Notes under the pieces: model-generated | The model's input: the letters and a program-made list of their open reading frames with translations, nothing else | The model's database searches: none | What the model was told of the DNA's origin: nothing | Part shown: in pieces, positions 1-7,795 of the stretch | Layout: each line of letters starts with the position of its first letter | How positions within the stretch are numbered: the first letter of the stretch is position 1 | Assembly (NCBI GenBank): GCA_943331295.2 | Contig: CALQLA020000004.1 | Span: 1-64,000 of the forward strand | Direction of reading: 5' to 3' | Source: Bordetella parapertussis | Lineage (GTDB): Bacteria > Pseudomonadota > Gammaproteobacteria > Burkholderiales > Casimicrobiaceae | Length of the DNA stretch: 64,000 nt | Program-made: the position numbers and the translations under genes

Positions 1-80
1 CCTTCGCGCACCCGCTCCACCGCCATGAACCGGATTTCTTCCAGCGTCTTATGATCAAACGTTCTGCCGTCTCGTTTCAC
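1..80 (-). CDS. IS630-family transposase, N-terminal fragment at window edge
   Basis: Reading leftward from a GTG at 78-80 gives 26 codons that run off the edge. The peptide begins VKRDGRTFDHKTLEEIRFMA, followed by VERVRE. This resembles the helix-turn-helix start of many IS630-family transposases (KRDGRTLDH.TLE.IR..AV.RV.EGE). The rest of the element lies outside the window, so I cannot tell whether it is intact, and I could not identify its terminal inverted repeat between 81 and 140. It sits directly before the catabolic island, which fits an island border. The call rests on 26 residues. Confidence 0.62.
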   Translation of the reverse strand, partial: MKRDGRTFDHKTLEEIRFMAVERVRE

Positions 81-259
81 AAACAATCAGATCACCGCCG
101 TCGTGGAAAGTTCCCGCATTGTCGCCTTAATTATCGACTGCTGAGTAAGCCGTGGCGGCGACGCGCATCGCGAACCCGCATTTTGCGCAATCGCGCCGGC
201 GAGGGTAGTGTGCGCGATGCGAGAGCGCGACCACGCGCCGCAGGAAGGGAGGAAGACCG

Positions 260-1042
260 ATGCTGACGGGCAGGAGCGCGCTGATCACCGGATCGCTGGA
301 CGGGATCGGGTTCGCGATCGGAGAGGCGCTGGCGCGCAAGGGCTGCGCGATCATGCTGAACGGCTTCGGCGACGCGGCGCTGGTCGCAGCGCGCGTGACG
401 CAACTGCGGGCGCTGGGCGTCGACGCCGACTACCACGGCGCCGACCTGTCGGTGCCGGCCGAGATCGACGACATGGTCGCGACGACGCAGCGCCGCTTCG
501 GCGCCGTCGACATCGCCGTCAACAACGCCGTGACCCGCACCTGGGGCAACATCGACGAGCTCCCGGTCGATCGCTGGAACTACGCGGTGGCGGTGAACCT
601 CACCGCGCCGTTCCACGTGATCCGGCTGACGATGCCCGGGATGAAGGCGCGCCGCTGGGGCCGCATCATCAACCTCGCGTCGAACTACGGGCTCGCGGGC
701 ACGGCGCGGCGCGTCGACTACGTGAGCACCAAGCACGGCTTGGTCGGCATGACCAAGGTCGCGGCGCTCGAGGGCCTGCCCTACAACATCACCGCCAACG
801 CGATCTGTCCCGGCGCGACGCTGACACCCAACGCGCGCAAGCTCGTCGCGCAGCGGATGGCGGCCAAGGGCCTGTCGGAGGCGGACGCGACCACCGACTA
901 CCTGTCCGACCGCCAGCCCTCGCGCCGCTTCATCCCGCCGGAGAAGGTCGCCGCCTTCGCCGCATTCCTGTGCTCGGACGACGCGAGCGAGATCACCGGC
1001 ACGCCGCTCACGATCGACGGCGGCTGGATGGCATTTTCCTAG
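260..1042 (+). CDS. SDR-family oxidoreductase (3-hydroxybutyrate dehydrogenase-like)
   Basis: A 260-aa classical short-chain dehydrogenase/reductase. The cofactor motif TGSLDGIG is near residue 11, an NNAVTR motif replaces NNAG near residue 90, the catalytic serine is in NLASNYG, and the Y-x-x-x-K pair is YVSTK near residue 154. The TGS-x-GIG form is typical of D-3-hydroxybutyrate dehydrogenases, so oxidation of a 3-hydroxy acid to a 3-keto acid is a reasonable guess; substrate not shown. The ATG at 260 has a strong ribosome site (GGAAGGGAGG). It is the first gene of a plus-strand operon, 16 bp before the hydratase. A keto acid made here could feed the BKACE enzyme at the operon's end. Confidence 0.85.
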   Translation: MLTGRSALITGSLDGIGFAIGEALARKGCAIMLNGFGDAALVAARVTQLRALGVDADYHGADLSVPAEIDDMVATTQRRFGAVDIAVNNAVTRTWGNIDELPVDRWNYAVAVNLTAPFHVIRLTMPGMKARRWGRIINLASNYGLAGTARRVDYVSTKHGLVGMTKVAALEGLPYNITANAICPGATLTPNARKLVAQRMAAKGLSEADATTDYLSDRQPSRRFIPPEKVAAFAAFLCSDDASEITGTPLTIDGGWMAFS

Positions 1043-1058
1043 GACGGGAGACACGCCG

Positions 1059-1862
1059 ATGCAACCCGAAGCGATTGCCGTAGCCGCCCGCCTGTTCGTT
1101 GCCGCGCGACGCACCGGCCACCCGATGCCGCCGCTGCCGGAATCGTGCCGGCCGGCCAACGCCGCCGACGTGAACGCGATCGTCGACGCCGTGACCGCGG
1201 AGCTTGTCGCCAACGACGGCGAGACGATCGGCGGCTGGAAGATCGGCTTTCTCTACAGCCCGCGGCAGAAGCCCATGATCTGCCCGCTGTTCCATTCGCG
1301 GCTGTTCGCCAGTCCCGCGCCGGTACCGGCGACGGTGACGGCGGCGTGCCTGATCGAGCCGGAGATCTCGTTCCGGCTCGTCCGCGACCTTCCCGCGCGC
1401 GCCGCGCCGTACCGCGCCGACGAGGTTGCCGCCGCGCTGGTCGCGTGCCCGTCGCTGGAACTGATCGACACGCGGTTCGACACCGCGCACCGCTCGATCC
1501 GGCAGATGCTGGACGACAGGCGGACGCGGCTCGAGGCGATGGCCGATCACAACACCACCGGCGCCTACGTCACCGCCGACGGTCGCGCCGACTGGCAGGA
1601 TTTCGACTTCGCGGCGATGCGCGTCGTCATGCGCACGCCGAAGCGCGTGCTGGTGGAGACCGTCGGCGGCCACGCGTTCTCCGACCCGTTCCTGCCCTGC
1701 GTCGTGCTCGCCAACGAAATGCGCCATCGCGCCGGCCTCGCTGCCGGACAACTGCTCGTCACCGGCTCGTTCAGCGGCTTCTTCCCCGTGGAACCCGGTG
1801 AAACGGTCACCGCGGAATTCGTCGGCTTCGGCAGCGCCGAGGCGACGTACGTCACCAGATAG
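1059..1862 (+). CDS. 2-keto-4-pentenoate hydratase-like protein (FAH superfamily)
   Basis: A 267-aa protein of the MhpD/HpaH hydratase branch of the fumarylacetoacetate hydrolase superfamily. The metal-binding pair is in the EPEISFRL motif near residues 103-110. The C-terminal half has the usual barrel strands (for example VTGSFSGFFPVEPGETV). Family members add water to 2-keto-4-enoates in meta-cleavage routes or act on related 2-keto acids. There is no aromatic dioxygenase or aldolase partner in the window, so it probably acts on a 2-keto acid made by the enolase-type dehydratases across the island. Second gene of the plus-strand operon; the next gene starts 23 bp downstream. Confidence 0.82.
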   Translation: MQPEAIAVAARLFVAARRTGHPMPPLPESCRPANAADVNAIVDAVTAELVANDGETIGGWKIGFLYSPRQKPMICPLFHSRLFASPAPVPATVTAACLIEPEISFRLVRDLPARAAPYRADEVAAALVACPSLELIDTRFDTAHRSIRQMLDDRRTRLEAMADHNTTGAYVTADGRADWQDFDFAAMRVVMRTPKRVLVETVGGHAFSDPFLPCVVLANEMRHRAGLAAGQLLVTGSFSGFFPVEPGETVTAEFVGFGSAEATYVTR

Positions 1863-1885
1863 AATTGCTGTCGAAGGAGACAACC

Positions 1886-2854
1886 ATGCTGCGAAAACTG
1901 TTCTGCGGCGCGCTGTTCGCGTCGGTCGTCCTGCCCGGTATGCCCGCGCTCGCGCAGGCGCCGGCCTACCCGTCGAAACCCATCCGCATCGTCGTGCCGT
2001 TCGGCCCCGGCTCGGCGACCGACAACATCTCGCGGATGGCGGCCGAGAAGGCGGGCAAGAGCCTCGGCACGACGTTCGTCATCGACAACAAGCCCGGCGC
2101 GAACGGGCTGATCGCCGCGCGCGAGGTGGTCGGCGCGCCGAAGGACGGCTACACGATCATCGTGTCGTCGAATTCGGCGCACGCGGCGAACGCCTACCTG
2201 TACAAGAACCTGGGCTACGACCCGGTGAAGGACTTCACGCCGGTCGCCGGGCTCACGATCAACCCGCATGTGCTCGTCGTGCGCGCCGACCTGCCGGTGC
2301 GCAACATGGCCGAGCTGATCGCCTACGGCAAGGCCAACCCCGGCAAGCTCAACCTCGGCAACGGCAACACGGGCTCGCTCGCGAACGCGTCGCTGGTCAA
2401 GACGATGGGCGGCTTCACCGCCACCGACGTCGCGTACAAGTCGCCGCCGGCGGCGGTGACCGACCTGCTGGGCGGCCGGATCGACTTCCTGTCCACCGAC
2501 TACTTCATCGTCAACGAGCACATCAAGAGCGGCCGGTTGCGCGCGCTGGCCGTGACGTCGAAAACGCGGCTGCGGCCGCTGCCCGACGTGCCGACGGTGG
2601 CCGAGACGCTCCCCGGCTACGAGCTGAACGGCTGGGTCGCTGCGTTCGCGCCGGCCGGCACGCCGCCCGACGTCGTCGCGAAACTCAACAAGGCGTTCAC
2701 CGACTTCGTCAATTCGCCCGAGTTCCAGCAGTACATGGACCAGCAGGGGATGCAGGGCTTCGCGTCGACGCCGGCGGAACTGGGCGCGTTCCAGAAAGCG
2801 CAGGTCGCACTGTGGGCCGAGGTGCTGCAGAAGGCCGGCGTGCAGCCGGAATAG
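1886..2854 (+). CDS. Bug/TctC family periplasmic solute receptor
   Basis: Bug-type receptor of the tripartite tricarboxylate transporter family, about 322 aa. An upstream TTG at 1865 is in frame, but the ATG at 1886 has the better site (GAAGGAG) and puts a signal peptide at the very N-terminus (MLRKLFCGALFASVVLPG, ALAQA cleavage). The Bug signature IRIVVPFGPGSATDN follows near residue 37, with NKPGANG and the usual DVPTVAETLPG stretch further on. The protein binds an organic acid in the periplasm. No tctA/tctB lies in this operon, so it either uses the TctAB proteins encoded on the opposite strand or is an orphan, as many Bug proteins are. Confidence 0.93.
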   Translation: MLRKLFCGALFASVVLPGMPALAQAPAYPSKPIRIVVPFGPGSATDNISRMAAEKAGKSLGTTFVIDNKPGANGLIAAREVVGAPKDGYTIIVSSNSAHAANAYLYKNLGYDPVKDFTPVAGLTINPHVLVVRADLPVRNMAELIAYGKANPGKLNLGNGNTGSLANASLVKTMGGFTATDVAYKSPPAAVTDLLGGRIDFLSTDYFIVNEHIKSGRLRALAVTSKTRLRPLPDVPTVAETLPGYELNGWVAAFAPAGTPPDVVAKLNKAFTDFVNSPEFQQYMDQQGMQGFASTPAELGAFQKAQVALWAEVLQKAGVQPE

Positions 2855-2856
2855 CC

Positions 2857-3591
2857 ATGGGAATCGAAGGCAAGGTGGCAATCGTCACCGGCGGCGCGTC
2901 CGGCATCGGCCGGGCGTCGGCGCGGCTGATGGCGGCGCGCGGCGCGACGGTCGTCGTCGCCGACCGGGATGCGGACGGGGCGCGCGGCGTGGCCGCGGAA
3001 ATCGCCGCGAAGGGCGGCACGGCGCTGGCCGTCGACACCGACGTCGGCGACTCGCAATCGGTCGCGCACCTCGTCCAGGCGACGCAGCAGGCGTACGGGC
3101 GGATCGACGTGCTGCTGCACGCCGCGGGCATCTGCCCGCGCCGGCCGCTCCTCGAGATGACCGACGACGAGTGGCGGCAGGTGCTGCGGGTCAACCTCGA
3201 CGGCACGTTCTACGTCACGCGCGACGTCGGCCGCGTGATGGCCGCGCAGCGCGGCGGTACGATGATCCTCGTCACGTCCGACCGCGGCGTGCACGGCAGC
3301 ATCGACTACGCACACTACGCCGCCGCGAAGGGCGGGATGATCGCGCTGACCAAGAGCCTGGCGCTGACTCTCGGCCGGCACGGCGTGACCGTCAACGGCC
3401 TCAACCCGGGCATCACCGACACGCCGCTCGGGCGCGCAGCGGTGACGCAGTGGGAGGAAAAGCGCAAGCTCGACGTGCTGGGCCGGTTCAGCACGCCGGA
3501 GGAGATCGCGGAGACCGTGTACTTCCTCGCGACCGCCGGCAGCTTCATGACCGGGCAGATCGTCAGCGCGCGGATGCGCTACGGGGCATGA
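2857..3591 (+). CDS. SDR-family oxidoreductase
   Basis: A 244-aa short-chain dehydrogenase starting at the ATG 2 bp after the Bug stop codon. It has TGGASGIG near residue 11, an acidic residue at the end of beta-2 (VVVADRD) suggesting NAD(H) preference, HAAG in place of NNAG, a catalytic serine in LVTSDRG, and YAAAK as the Y-x-x-x-K pair. The substrate cannot be read from the sequence; the operon context (hydratase, second SDR, BKACE) suggests a hydroxy or keto acid intermediate. The C-terminus TGQIVSARMRYGA lacks the usual DGG of the TG...DGG ending, a mild oddity. Confidence 0.86.
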   Translation: MGIEGKVAIVTGGASGIGRASARLMAARGATVVVADRDADGARGVAAEIAAKGGTALAVDTDVGDSQSVAHLVQATQQAYGRIDVLLHAAGICPRRPLLEMTDDEWRQVLRVNLDGTFYVTRDVGRVMAAQRGGTMILVTSDRGVHGSIDYAHYAAAKGGMIALTKSLALTLGRHGVTVNGLNPGITDTPLGRAAVTQWEEKRKLDVLGRFSTPEEIAETVYFLATAGSFMTGQIVSARMRYGA

Positions 3592-3625
3592 CCGCGAACG
3601 GCCATCCCCGCCAACAGGAGAAAGC

Positions 3626-4564
3626 ATGACTGCAACGCGCAAGAGGAAAGTGATCATCACCTGTGCCGTCACCGGCGCGATCCACACGCCGACGATGTCG
3701 CCGTACCTGCCGATCACGCCGGAGGAGATCGCCGACGCCGCGGTCGGCGCGGCCGAGGCCGGTGCCGCGATCGTCCACCTGCACGCCCGCGACCCCGTCG
3801 ACGGGCGGCCGACGCAGGACCCCAAGTACTTCCGCCAGTTCGCTCCGGAGATCCGCCGCCGCTCCGACGTCGTGCTCAATTTCACGACCGGCGGCGCGCC
3901 GACGATGGCGATCGAGGAGCGGCTGCAGCCGGCGCTGCAGCTGAAGCCCGAGGTGGCGTCGCTCAACATGGGCTCGATGAATTTCGGCCTCTACCCGATG
4001 CTGGGCCGCTACAAGGAATGGAAGCACGACTGGGAGAAGCCCTACCTCGCCGAGTCGGACGGCCGGATCTTCCGCAACACGTTCGCCGACATCCAGCACA
4101 TCCTCGAATCCTGCCGCGCCAACCGCACGCGGTTCGAGATCGAGTGCTACGACATCGGGCACCTGTACACGGCCGCGCACTTCCTCGACCGCGGCATCGT
4201 GGAGCCGCCGCTCTTCATCCAGTCGGTGTTCGGCATCCTCGGCGGCATCGGCGGGCATCCCGAGGACGTGATGCAGATGAAGCGCACCGCCGACCGGCTG
4301 TTCGGCGACGACTACGTCTGGTCGGTGCTGGGCGCCGGGCGCAACCAGATGCCGATCGCCGCGATGTCCGCGGTGCTGGGCGGCAACGTGCGCGTCGGCC
4401 TCGAGGATTCGCTGTGGCTCGGTCCCGGCACGCTCGCGCAGACCAATGCCGAGCAGGTGCGCAAGATACGCACGATCATCGAGGCTCTGTCGCTCGAGGT
4501 CGCCACGCCGCAGGAAGCGCGCGAGATCCTGCGCCTCAAGGGCGGCGACGACGTGGGGTTCTGA
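3626..4564 (+). CDS. BKACE family beta-keto acid cleavage enzyme (DUF849)
   Basis: A 312-aa TIM-barrel protein of the beta-keto acid cleavage family whose prototype is 3-keto-5-aminohexanoate cleavage enzyme Kce. Family members use Zn and acetyl-CoA to cleave a beta-keto acid into acetoacetate and a new acyl-CoA. The zinc histidines are in VHLHARDP near residues 49-56, and the family glutamate is in VGLEDSLWL near residue 255. AGAAIVHLHARD and LGAGRNQMPIAA are typical of the family. Start ATG with AGGAGA upstream, 34 bp after the SDR. As last gene of the operon it suggests that the SDR steps end in a beta-keto acid cleaved here. Confidence 0.9.
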   Translation: MTATRKRKVIITCAVTGAIHTPTMSPYLPITPEEIADAAVGAAEAGAAIVHLHARDPVDGRPTQDPKYFRQFAPEIRRRSDVVLNFTTGGAPTMAIEERLQPALQLKPEVASLNMGSMNFGLYPMLGRYKEWKHDWEKPYLAESDGRIFRNTFADIQHILESCRANRTRFEIECYDIGHLYTAAHFLDRGIVEPPLFIQSVFGILGGIGGHPEDVMQMKRTADRLFGDDYVWSVLGAGRNQMPIAAMSAVLGGNVRVGLEDSLWLGPGTLAQTNAEQVRKIRTIIEALSLEVATPQEAREILRLKGGDDVGF

Positions 4565-4590
4565 GCGAAGACCTGTATCCCGTTTTCGCA

Positions 4591-4672
4591 GCCCGGGTTG
4601 AGCGGAGCGAAACCCGGGGGGATGCGCAAACGGGCGCGGCCCACCCGGGTTTCGCTGTCGCTCAACCCGGGC
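4591..4672. terminator. long inverted repeat between convergent genes (probable shared terminator)
   Basis: Left arm 4591-4618 and right arm 4644-4672 are near-perfect reverse complements (GCCCGGGTTGAGCG... against ...CGCTCAACCCGGGC, one small indel), separated by about 25 bases. Each arm is itself semi-palindromic (CCCGGGTT...AACCCGGG). The repeat lies between the convergent BKACE and 2-hydroxyacid dehydrogenase genes, where a bidirectional terminator is expected. There is no clear T-run, so it may instead be a REP/mobile-repeat-like element. Confidence 0.6.
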
Positions 4673-4705
4673 TGCGCGGCAGTGCAGCCACGCGGCACCG
4701 CGACC

Positions 4706-5641
4706 TCAATTCACCACGTTGGCGAGCGGCTCGTCGCGGGCGAGCCGGTCCAGGTTCGCGCGCATCTGCGCCCAGATCCGGTCCCGCGACTGCCGGGACG
4801 ATCCGGCCGTGTGCGGCGTCGCGAGCACGCGCGGATGGTTGCGCAACGCGGCGCCCGCGGGCAGCGGCTCGATCGTGAACGCGTCGAGGGCGGCGCCGGA
4901 CAGGTGCCCTCCGTCCAACGCCTCGACCAGCGCCGCTTCGTCGATGATCGCGCCGCGCGCCACGTTGACCAGCAGCGCCGACGGCTTCATCAGCGCCAGT
5001 TCGGCGCGGCCGATCAGCCCCCGCGTCTGCGGCGTCAGCGACGCGGCGACGACCAGCACGTCGCTCCTCCGCAGCAGCGCGGGCAGGTCGACGCACTCGA
5101 TGCCGGGGAGCGGGTCGGCAATCGGCGTGCGCGTGGCGACCAGCACCCGCGCGTCGAACGCGAGGGCGCGCGTCGCGAGGCCGCGGCCGATGGAGCCGTA
5201 GCCCAGGATACCGACCGTGCAGCCCGCGATCTCGTCGCCTTCCCAGACTTCCGGGCCGGACCAGCCGCCCCTCCGGATGCACGCGACCTGGTCGGCAAGC
5301 GCACGCAGCCGCGCGAGGACCAGCAGGAACGTGTGCTCGATCACCGCGACGCTGACCGCGCCCGGCGTGTTCGCCACCGGGACGCCCGCGGCACGCGCCC
5401 CGGCCAGGTCGATGCGATCGGTGCCGATGCCGACCTGCTGGACGAGGCGCAGGCGCGGCGCGCCGCGCAGCAGGCCCGTCGTGACGTCGACCCGCCGCGT
5501 CACCAGCGCGTCCGCGCCGGCGAGCGACGCGCGGATCGCCGGCAGGTCGCCGTGCGGGACAAACGTGAGGTCGTGCGCGATGGCCGGCGTCGACGCAGGA
5601 TCGAGGAACCCGTCCGCCGCCACCGTGACCCGCAGCCTCAT
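4706..5641 (-). CDS. D-isomer-specific 2-hydroxyacid dehydrogenase
   Basis: A 311-aa NAD(P)-dependent 2-hydroxyacid dehydrogenase of the glyoxylate/hydroxypyruvate reductase type. It has the Rossmann motif GILGYGSIGRGLA near residue 148, the catalytic arginine in NVARGAIIDE, the glutamate region near AFTIEPLPAG and the catalytic histidine in TPHTAGSS. It interconverts 2-keto and D-2-hydroxy acids, which fits reduction or oxidation of the 2-keto-3-deoxy acid expected from the adjacent enolase-type dehydratase. Its ATG overlaps the stop of that gene by 4 bp (ATGA), showing translational coupling. It is the last gene of the long minus-strand run and faces the inverted repeat at 4.6 kb. Confidence 0.9.
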   Translation of the reverse strand: MRLRVTVAADGFLDPASTPAIAHDLTFVPHGDLPAIRASLAGADALVTRRVDVTTGLLRGAPRLRLVQQVGIGTDRIDLAGARAAGVPVANTPGAVSVAVIEHTFLLVLARLRALADQVACIRRGGWSGPEVWEGDEIAGCTVGILGYGSIGRGLATRALAFDARVLVATRTPIADPLPGIECVDLPALLRRSDVLVVAASLTPQTRGLIGRAELALMKPSALLVNVARGAIIDEAALVEALDGGHLSGAALDAFTIEPLPAGAALRNHPRVLATPHTAGSSRQSRDRIWAQMRANLDRLARDEPLANVVN

Positions 5642-6798
5642 CGCGCCGTCCCGGGGGGCGGCGCGGCGGTCTGCCGCCGCCATTCGTCGACGTCGAGCGT
5701 CACGCCGGCACCGAGGTCGTCGCGCGGGCGCACCCGGCCCTGCTGCGGCACCAGCGCGCCCAGCATGATCGGCGGCGGTGCCTTGTCGCCGGGGCCGTAG
5801 AACACGATGTGCTCGGCCAGCGGGCAGATCGGCGTCGCGTACATCAGGTGCGTGGCCCACGGCTGCATGATCCCGTTGTGCGGGATGACGGGAATGTCGT
5901 AGGCGGACGCCATCGCCATCACCCGGCGGATCTCCGTGATGCCGCCGGACCAGGCGAGGTCCGGCTGCAGCACGTCGGCGCAGCCGCGCGCCAGGAGTTC
6001 CTTGAAGCCCCAGCGCGTGTATTCGTGCTCGCCGGTGGCGATCTGCGTGCCGGTCACGGCGCGGCGCAGTTCGCGATAGCCGTCGTAGTCGTCCGGCGGC
6101 AGCGGCTCCTCGATCCAGCGCAGCGAATGCGGCGCGACGGCGCGGGCGAACTCGAGCGTGTAGCGCACGTCCCAGGACATCCAGCAGTCGACCATGATGT
6201 CGATGTCCGGGCCCACGGCGGCGCGGACCTCGGCCACGCGGTCCACGTTGCGGCGCAGCCCGTCCTTGCCGTCGGACGGGCCGTACGACATCGGGATCTT
6301 GGTGCCGACGTAGCCTTCGCGCGCCAGCGCGTGCGGGTCCGGATGCGTCGCGTAGACCGGCAGGGTGTCGACAACCGCCCCGCCCAGCACGCGATAGAGC
6401 GGCTGCCCCATCCACTTCGCGAGCAGGTCCCACAGGGCGAGGTCGACGCCGGACAGCGCCATGATCGGCGCGCCCTTGCGCCCGTAGGCGAGCGTGGCGC
6501 GGTACATCTGGTCCCACAGCAGCTCGACGTTGCGCGGGTCCTTGCCCAGCAGCAGGGCCTTCAGGTGCCGGTCGACGATCACCTGCGCGACGACGCCGCC
6601 GCGCGTGATCCCCAGGCCGCTGACGCCCTCGTCGCTCTCGACCTCGATGAACACGTCCTGCGTGTTCGGCCCGCGCCACGTGCCGCGGCTCGACTTGTAC
6701 TCGGGGTAGATCGACATCGGCGTCGACACCCGGACCTCGTTCAGCCACGATCCGCCCGGCGGCGGCGCCACGTACGTCCTTACGTCGACGATCTTCAT
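5638..6798 (-). CDS. enolase-superfamily sugar-acid dehydratase, L-rhamnonate dehydratase-like
   Basis: A 386-aa member of the mandelate racemase/muconate lactonizing group. It has a capping domain followed by a barrel with metal ligands in MVDCWMSWDV (Asp), WIEEP (Glu) and ATGEHEYTRWG (Glu/His), and a C-terminal histidine in VIPHNG. The DCWMS / WIEEPLPPDDYDGY / TGEHEYTRWGF series is the rhamnonate dehydratase pattern. Such enzymes dehydrate a sugar acid to a 2-keto-3-deoxy acid; the exact sugar acid is not determined. It lies 15 bp after the HMG-CoA-lyase-like gene and overlaps the 2-hydroxyacid dehydrogenase. It is one of two enolase-family genes in the run. Confidence 0.86.
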   Translation of the reverse strand: MKIVDVRTYVAPPPGGSWLNEVRVSTPMSIYPEYKSSRGTWRGPNTQDVFIEVESDEGVSGLGITRGGVVAQVIVDRHLKALLLGKDPRNVELLWDQMYRATLAYGRKGAPIMALSGVDLALWDLLAKWMGQPLYRVLGGAVVDTLPVYATHPDPHALAREGYVGTKIPMSYGPSDGKDGLRRNVDRVAEVRAAVGPDIDIMVDCWMSWDVRYTLEFARAVAPHSLRWIEEPLPPDDYDGYRELRRAVTGTQIATGEHEYTRWGFKELLARGCADVLQPDLAWSGGITEIRRVMAMASAYDIPVIPHNGIMQPWATHLMYATPICPLAEHIVFYGPGDKAPPPIMLGALVPQQGRVRPRDDLGAGVTLDVDEWRRQTAAPPPGTAR

Positions 6799-6813
6799 GG
6801 GTTCGCGGGCGCC

Positions 6814-7758
6814 TCAGGCGATCTTCCGCTGCAGGGCCGGCGCCGCCTTCAGGTCGGAGCCCTTGCCCGCGCGGACGATGGCGCCCACCGGCGCGCCGGG
6901 AATCGCCTCGCGCTGCATCTTCGCGATGGCGATCATCCGGTCGAGGTCGATGCCGGTCTCGATGCCCATCTCGTGCAGCATGTTGACCATGTCCTCGGTC
7001 GCGATGTTGCCCGACGCACCCGGCGCGTACGGGCAGCCGCCCAGCCCGCCGACGCCGCCGTCGAAGCGCGTCATCCCCGCCTGCAGCGCCGCGAACGTGT
7101 TGGCGAGCGCCATGTCGCGCGTGTTGTGCAGGTGCAGGTTCCACGTCACCTGCGGATACTTGTCGAGCATGTGCGCGACGATGTTGTAGACCGTCAGCGG
7201 GTTCACCACGCCGATCGTGTCGGCCAGCGAGATGTTGGTGACGCCGAGCGCGAGGTAGCGGTCCGCCACCTTCTCGAGCTGCGACATCGGCGGCTGCCCC
7301 TCGAACGGGCACCCGAGGCTGCAGATCATGCTGCCCGACACCGTGAAGCCGGCGTCCTGGGCGATCGGCACCATCTCCTCGAACTCCCGGAACGTCTCCT
7401 CGATCGAGCGGTTGCCGTTCGCGCGGTTGTGCGACTCGGTCACCGACAGCATGAAGCTCACCGTGTTGATGCGGTCCTTGAACGCCAGCGCGCGCTGGAG
7501 CCCCCGGATGTTCGGCGTCATCGCGCGATAGCTTACGCCGGGGACGATGTCGATCTTCGCCATCACCTCGTCGGCGTCGGCGAGGATTGGAATCGCCTTC
7601 GGATGCACGAACGACGTGACCTGGATCTCCGGCACGCCGGTGCGCGACAGCGCATTGATGAGGTCGATCTTGAACTGCGTGGGCACCGGCTGCTTCTGCG
7701 CCTGCAGCCCGTCGCGCGGTCCGACTTCCATGATGTGCACTTTCTTCGGCAATTGCAT
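6814..7758 (-). CDS. HMG-CoA lyase-like (HMGL) family protein
   Basis: A 314-aa TIM-barrel lyase with the full HMG-CoA lyase signature: EVGPRDGLQ near residue 11, the metal-binding HLHNTRD near residue 207, and the catalytic cysteine in GGLGGCPYAPGASGN near residue 240. These enzymes cleave a 3-hydroxy-3-methylacyl-CoA by retro-aldol reaction. Good site GGAGAC before the ATG. In context (CoA synthetase upstream, sugar-acid dehydratase downstream) it may split a branched hydroxyacyl-CoA that is not HMG-CoA. A second, different copy lies at 14.9-15.9 kb. Confidence 0.88.
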   Translation of the reverse strand: MQLPKKVHIMEVGPRDGLQAQKQPVPTQFKIDLINALSRTGVPEIQVTSFVHPKAIPILADADEVMAKIDIVPGVSYRAMTPNIRGLQRALAFKDRINTVSFMLSVTESHNRANGNRSIEETFREFEEMVPIAQDAGFTVSGSMICSLGCPFEGQPPMSQLEKVADRYLALGVTNISLADTIGVVNPLTVYNIVAHMLDKYPQVTWNLHLHNTRDMALANTFAALQAGMTRFDGGVGGLGGCPYAPGASGNIATEDMVNMLHEMGIETGIDLDRMIAIAKMQREAIPGAPVGAIVRAGKGSDLKAAPALQRKIA

Positions 7759-7795
7759 TGCTTGTCTCCTTCCGGGTGTCCGTGGCTTGGTTCGT

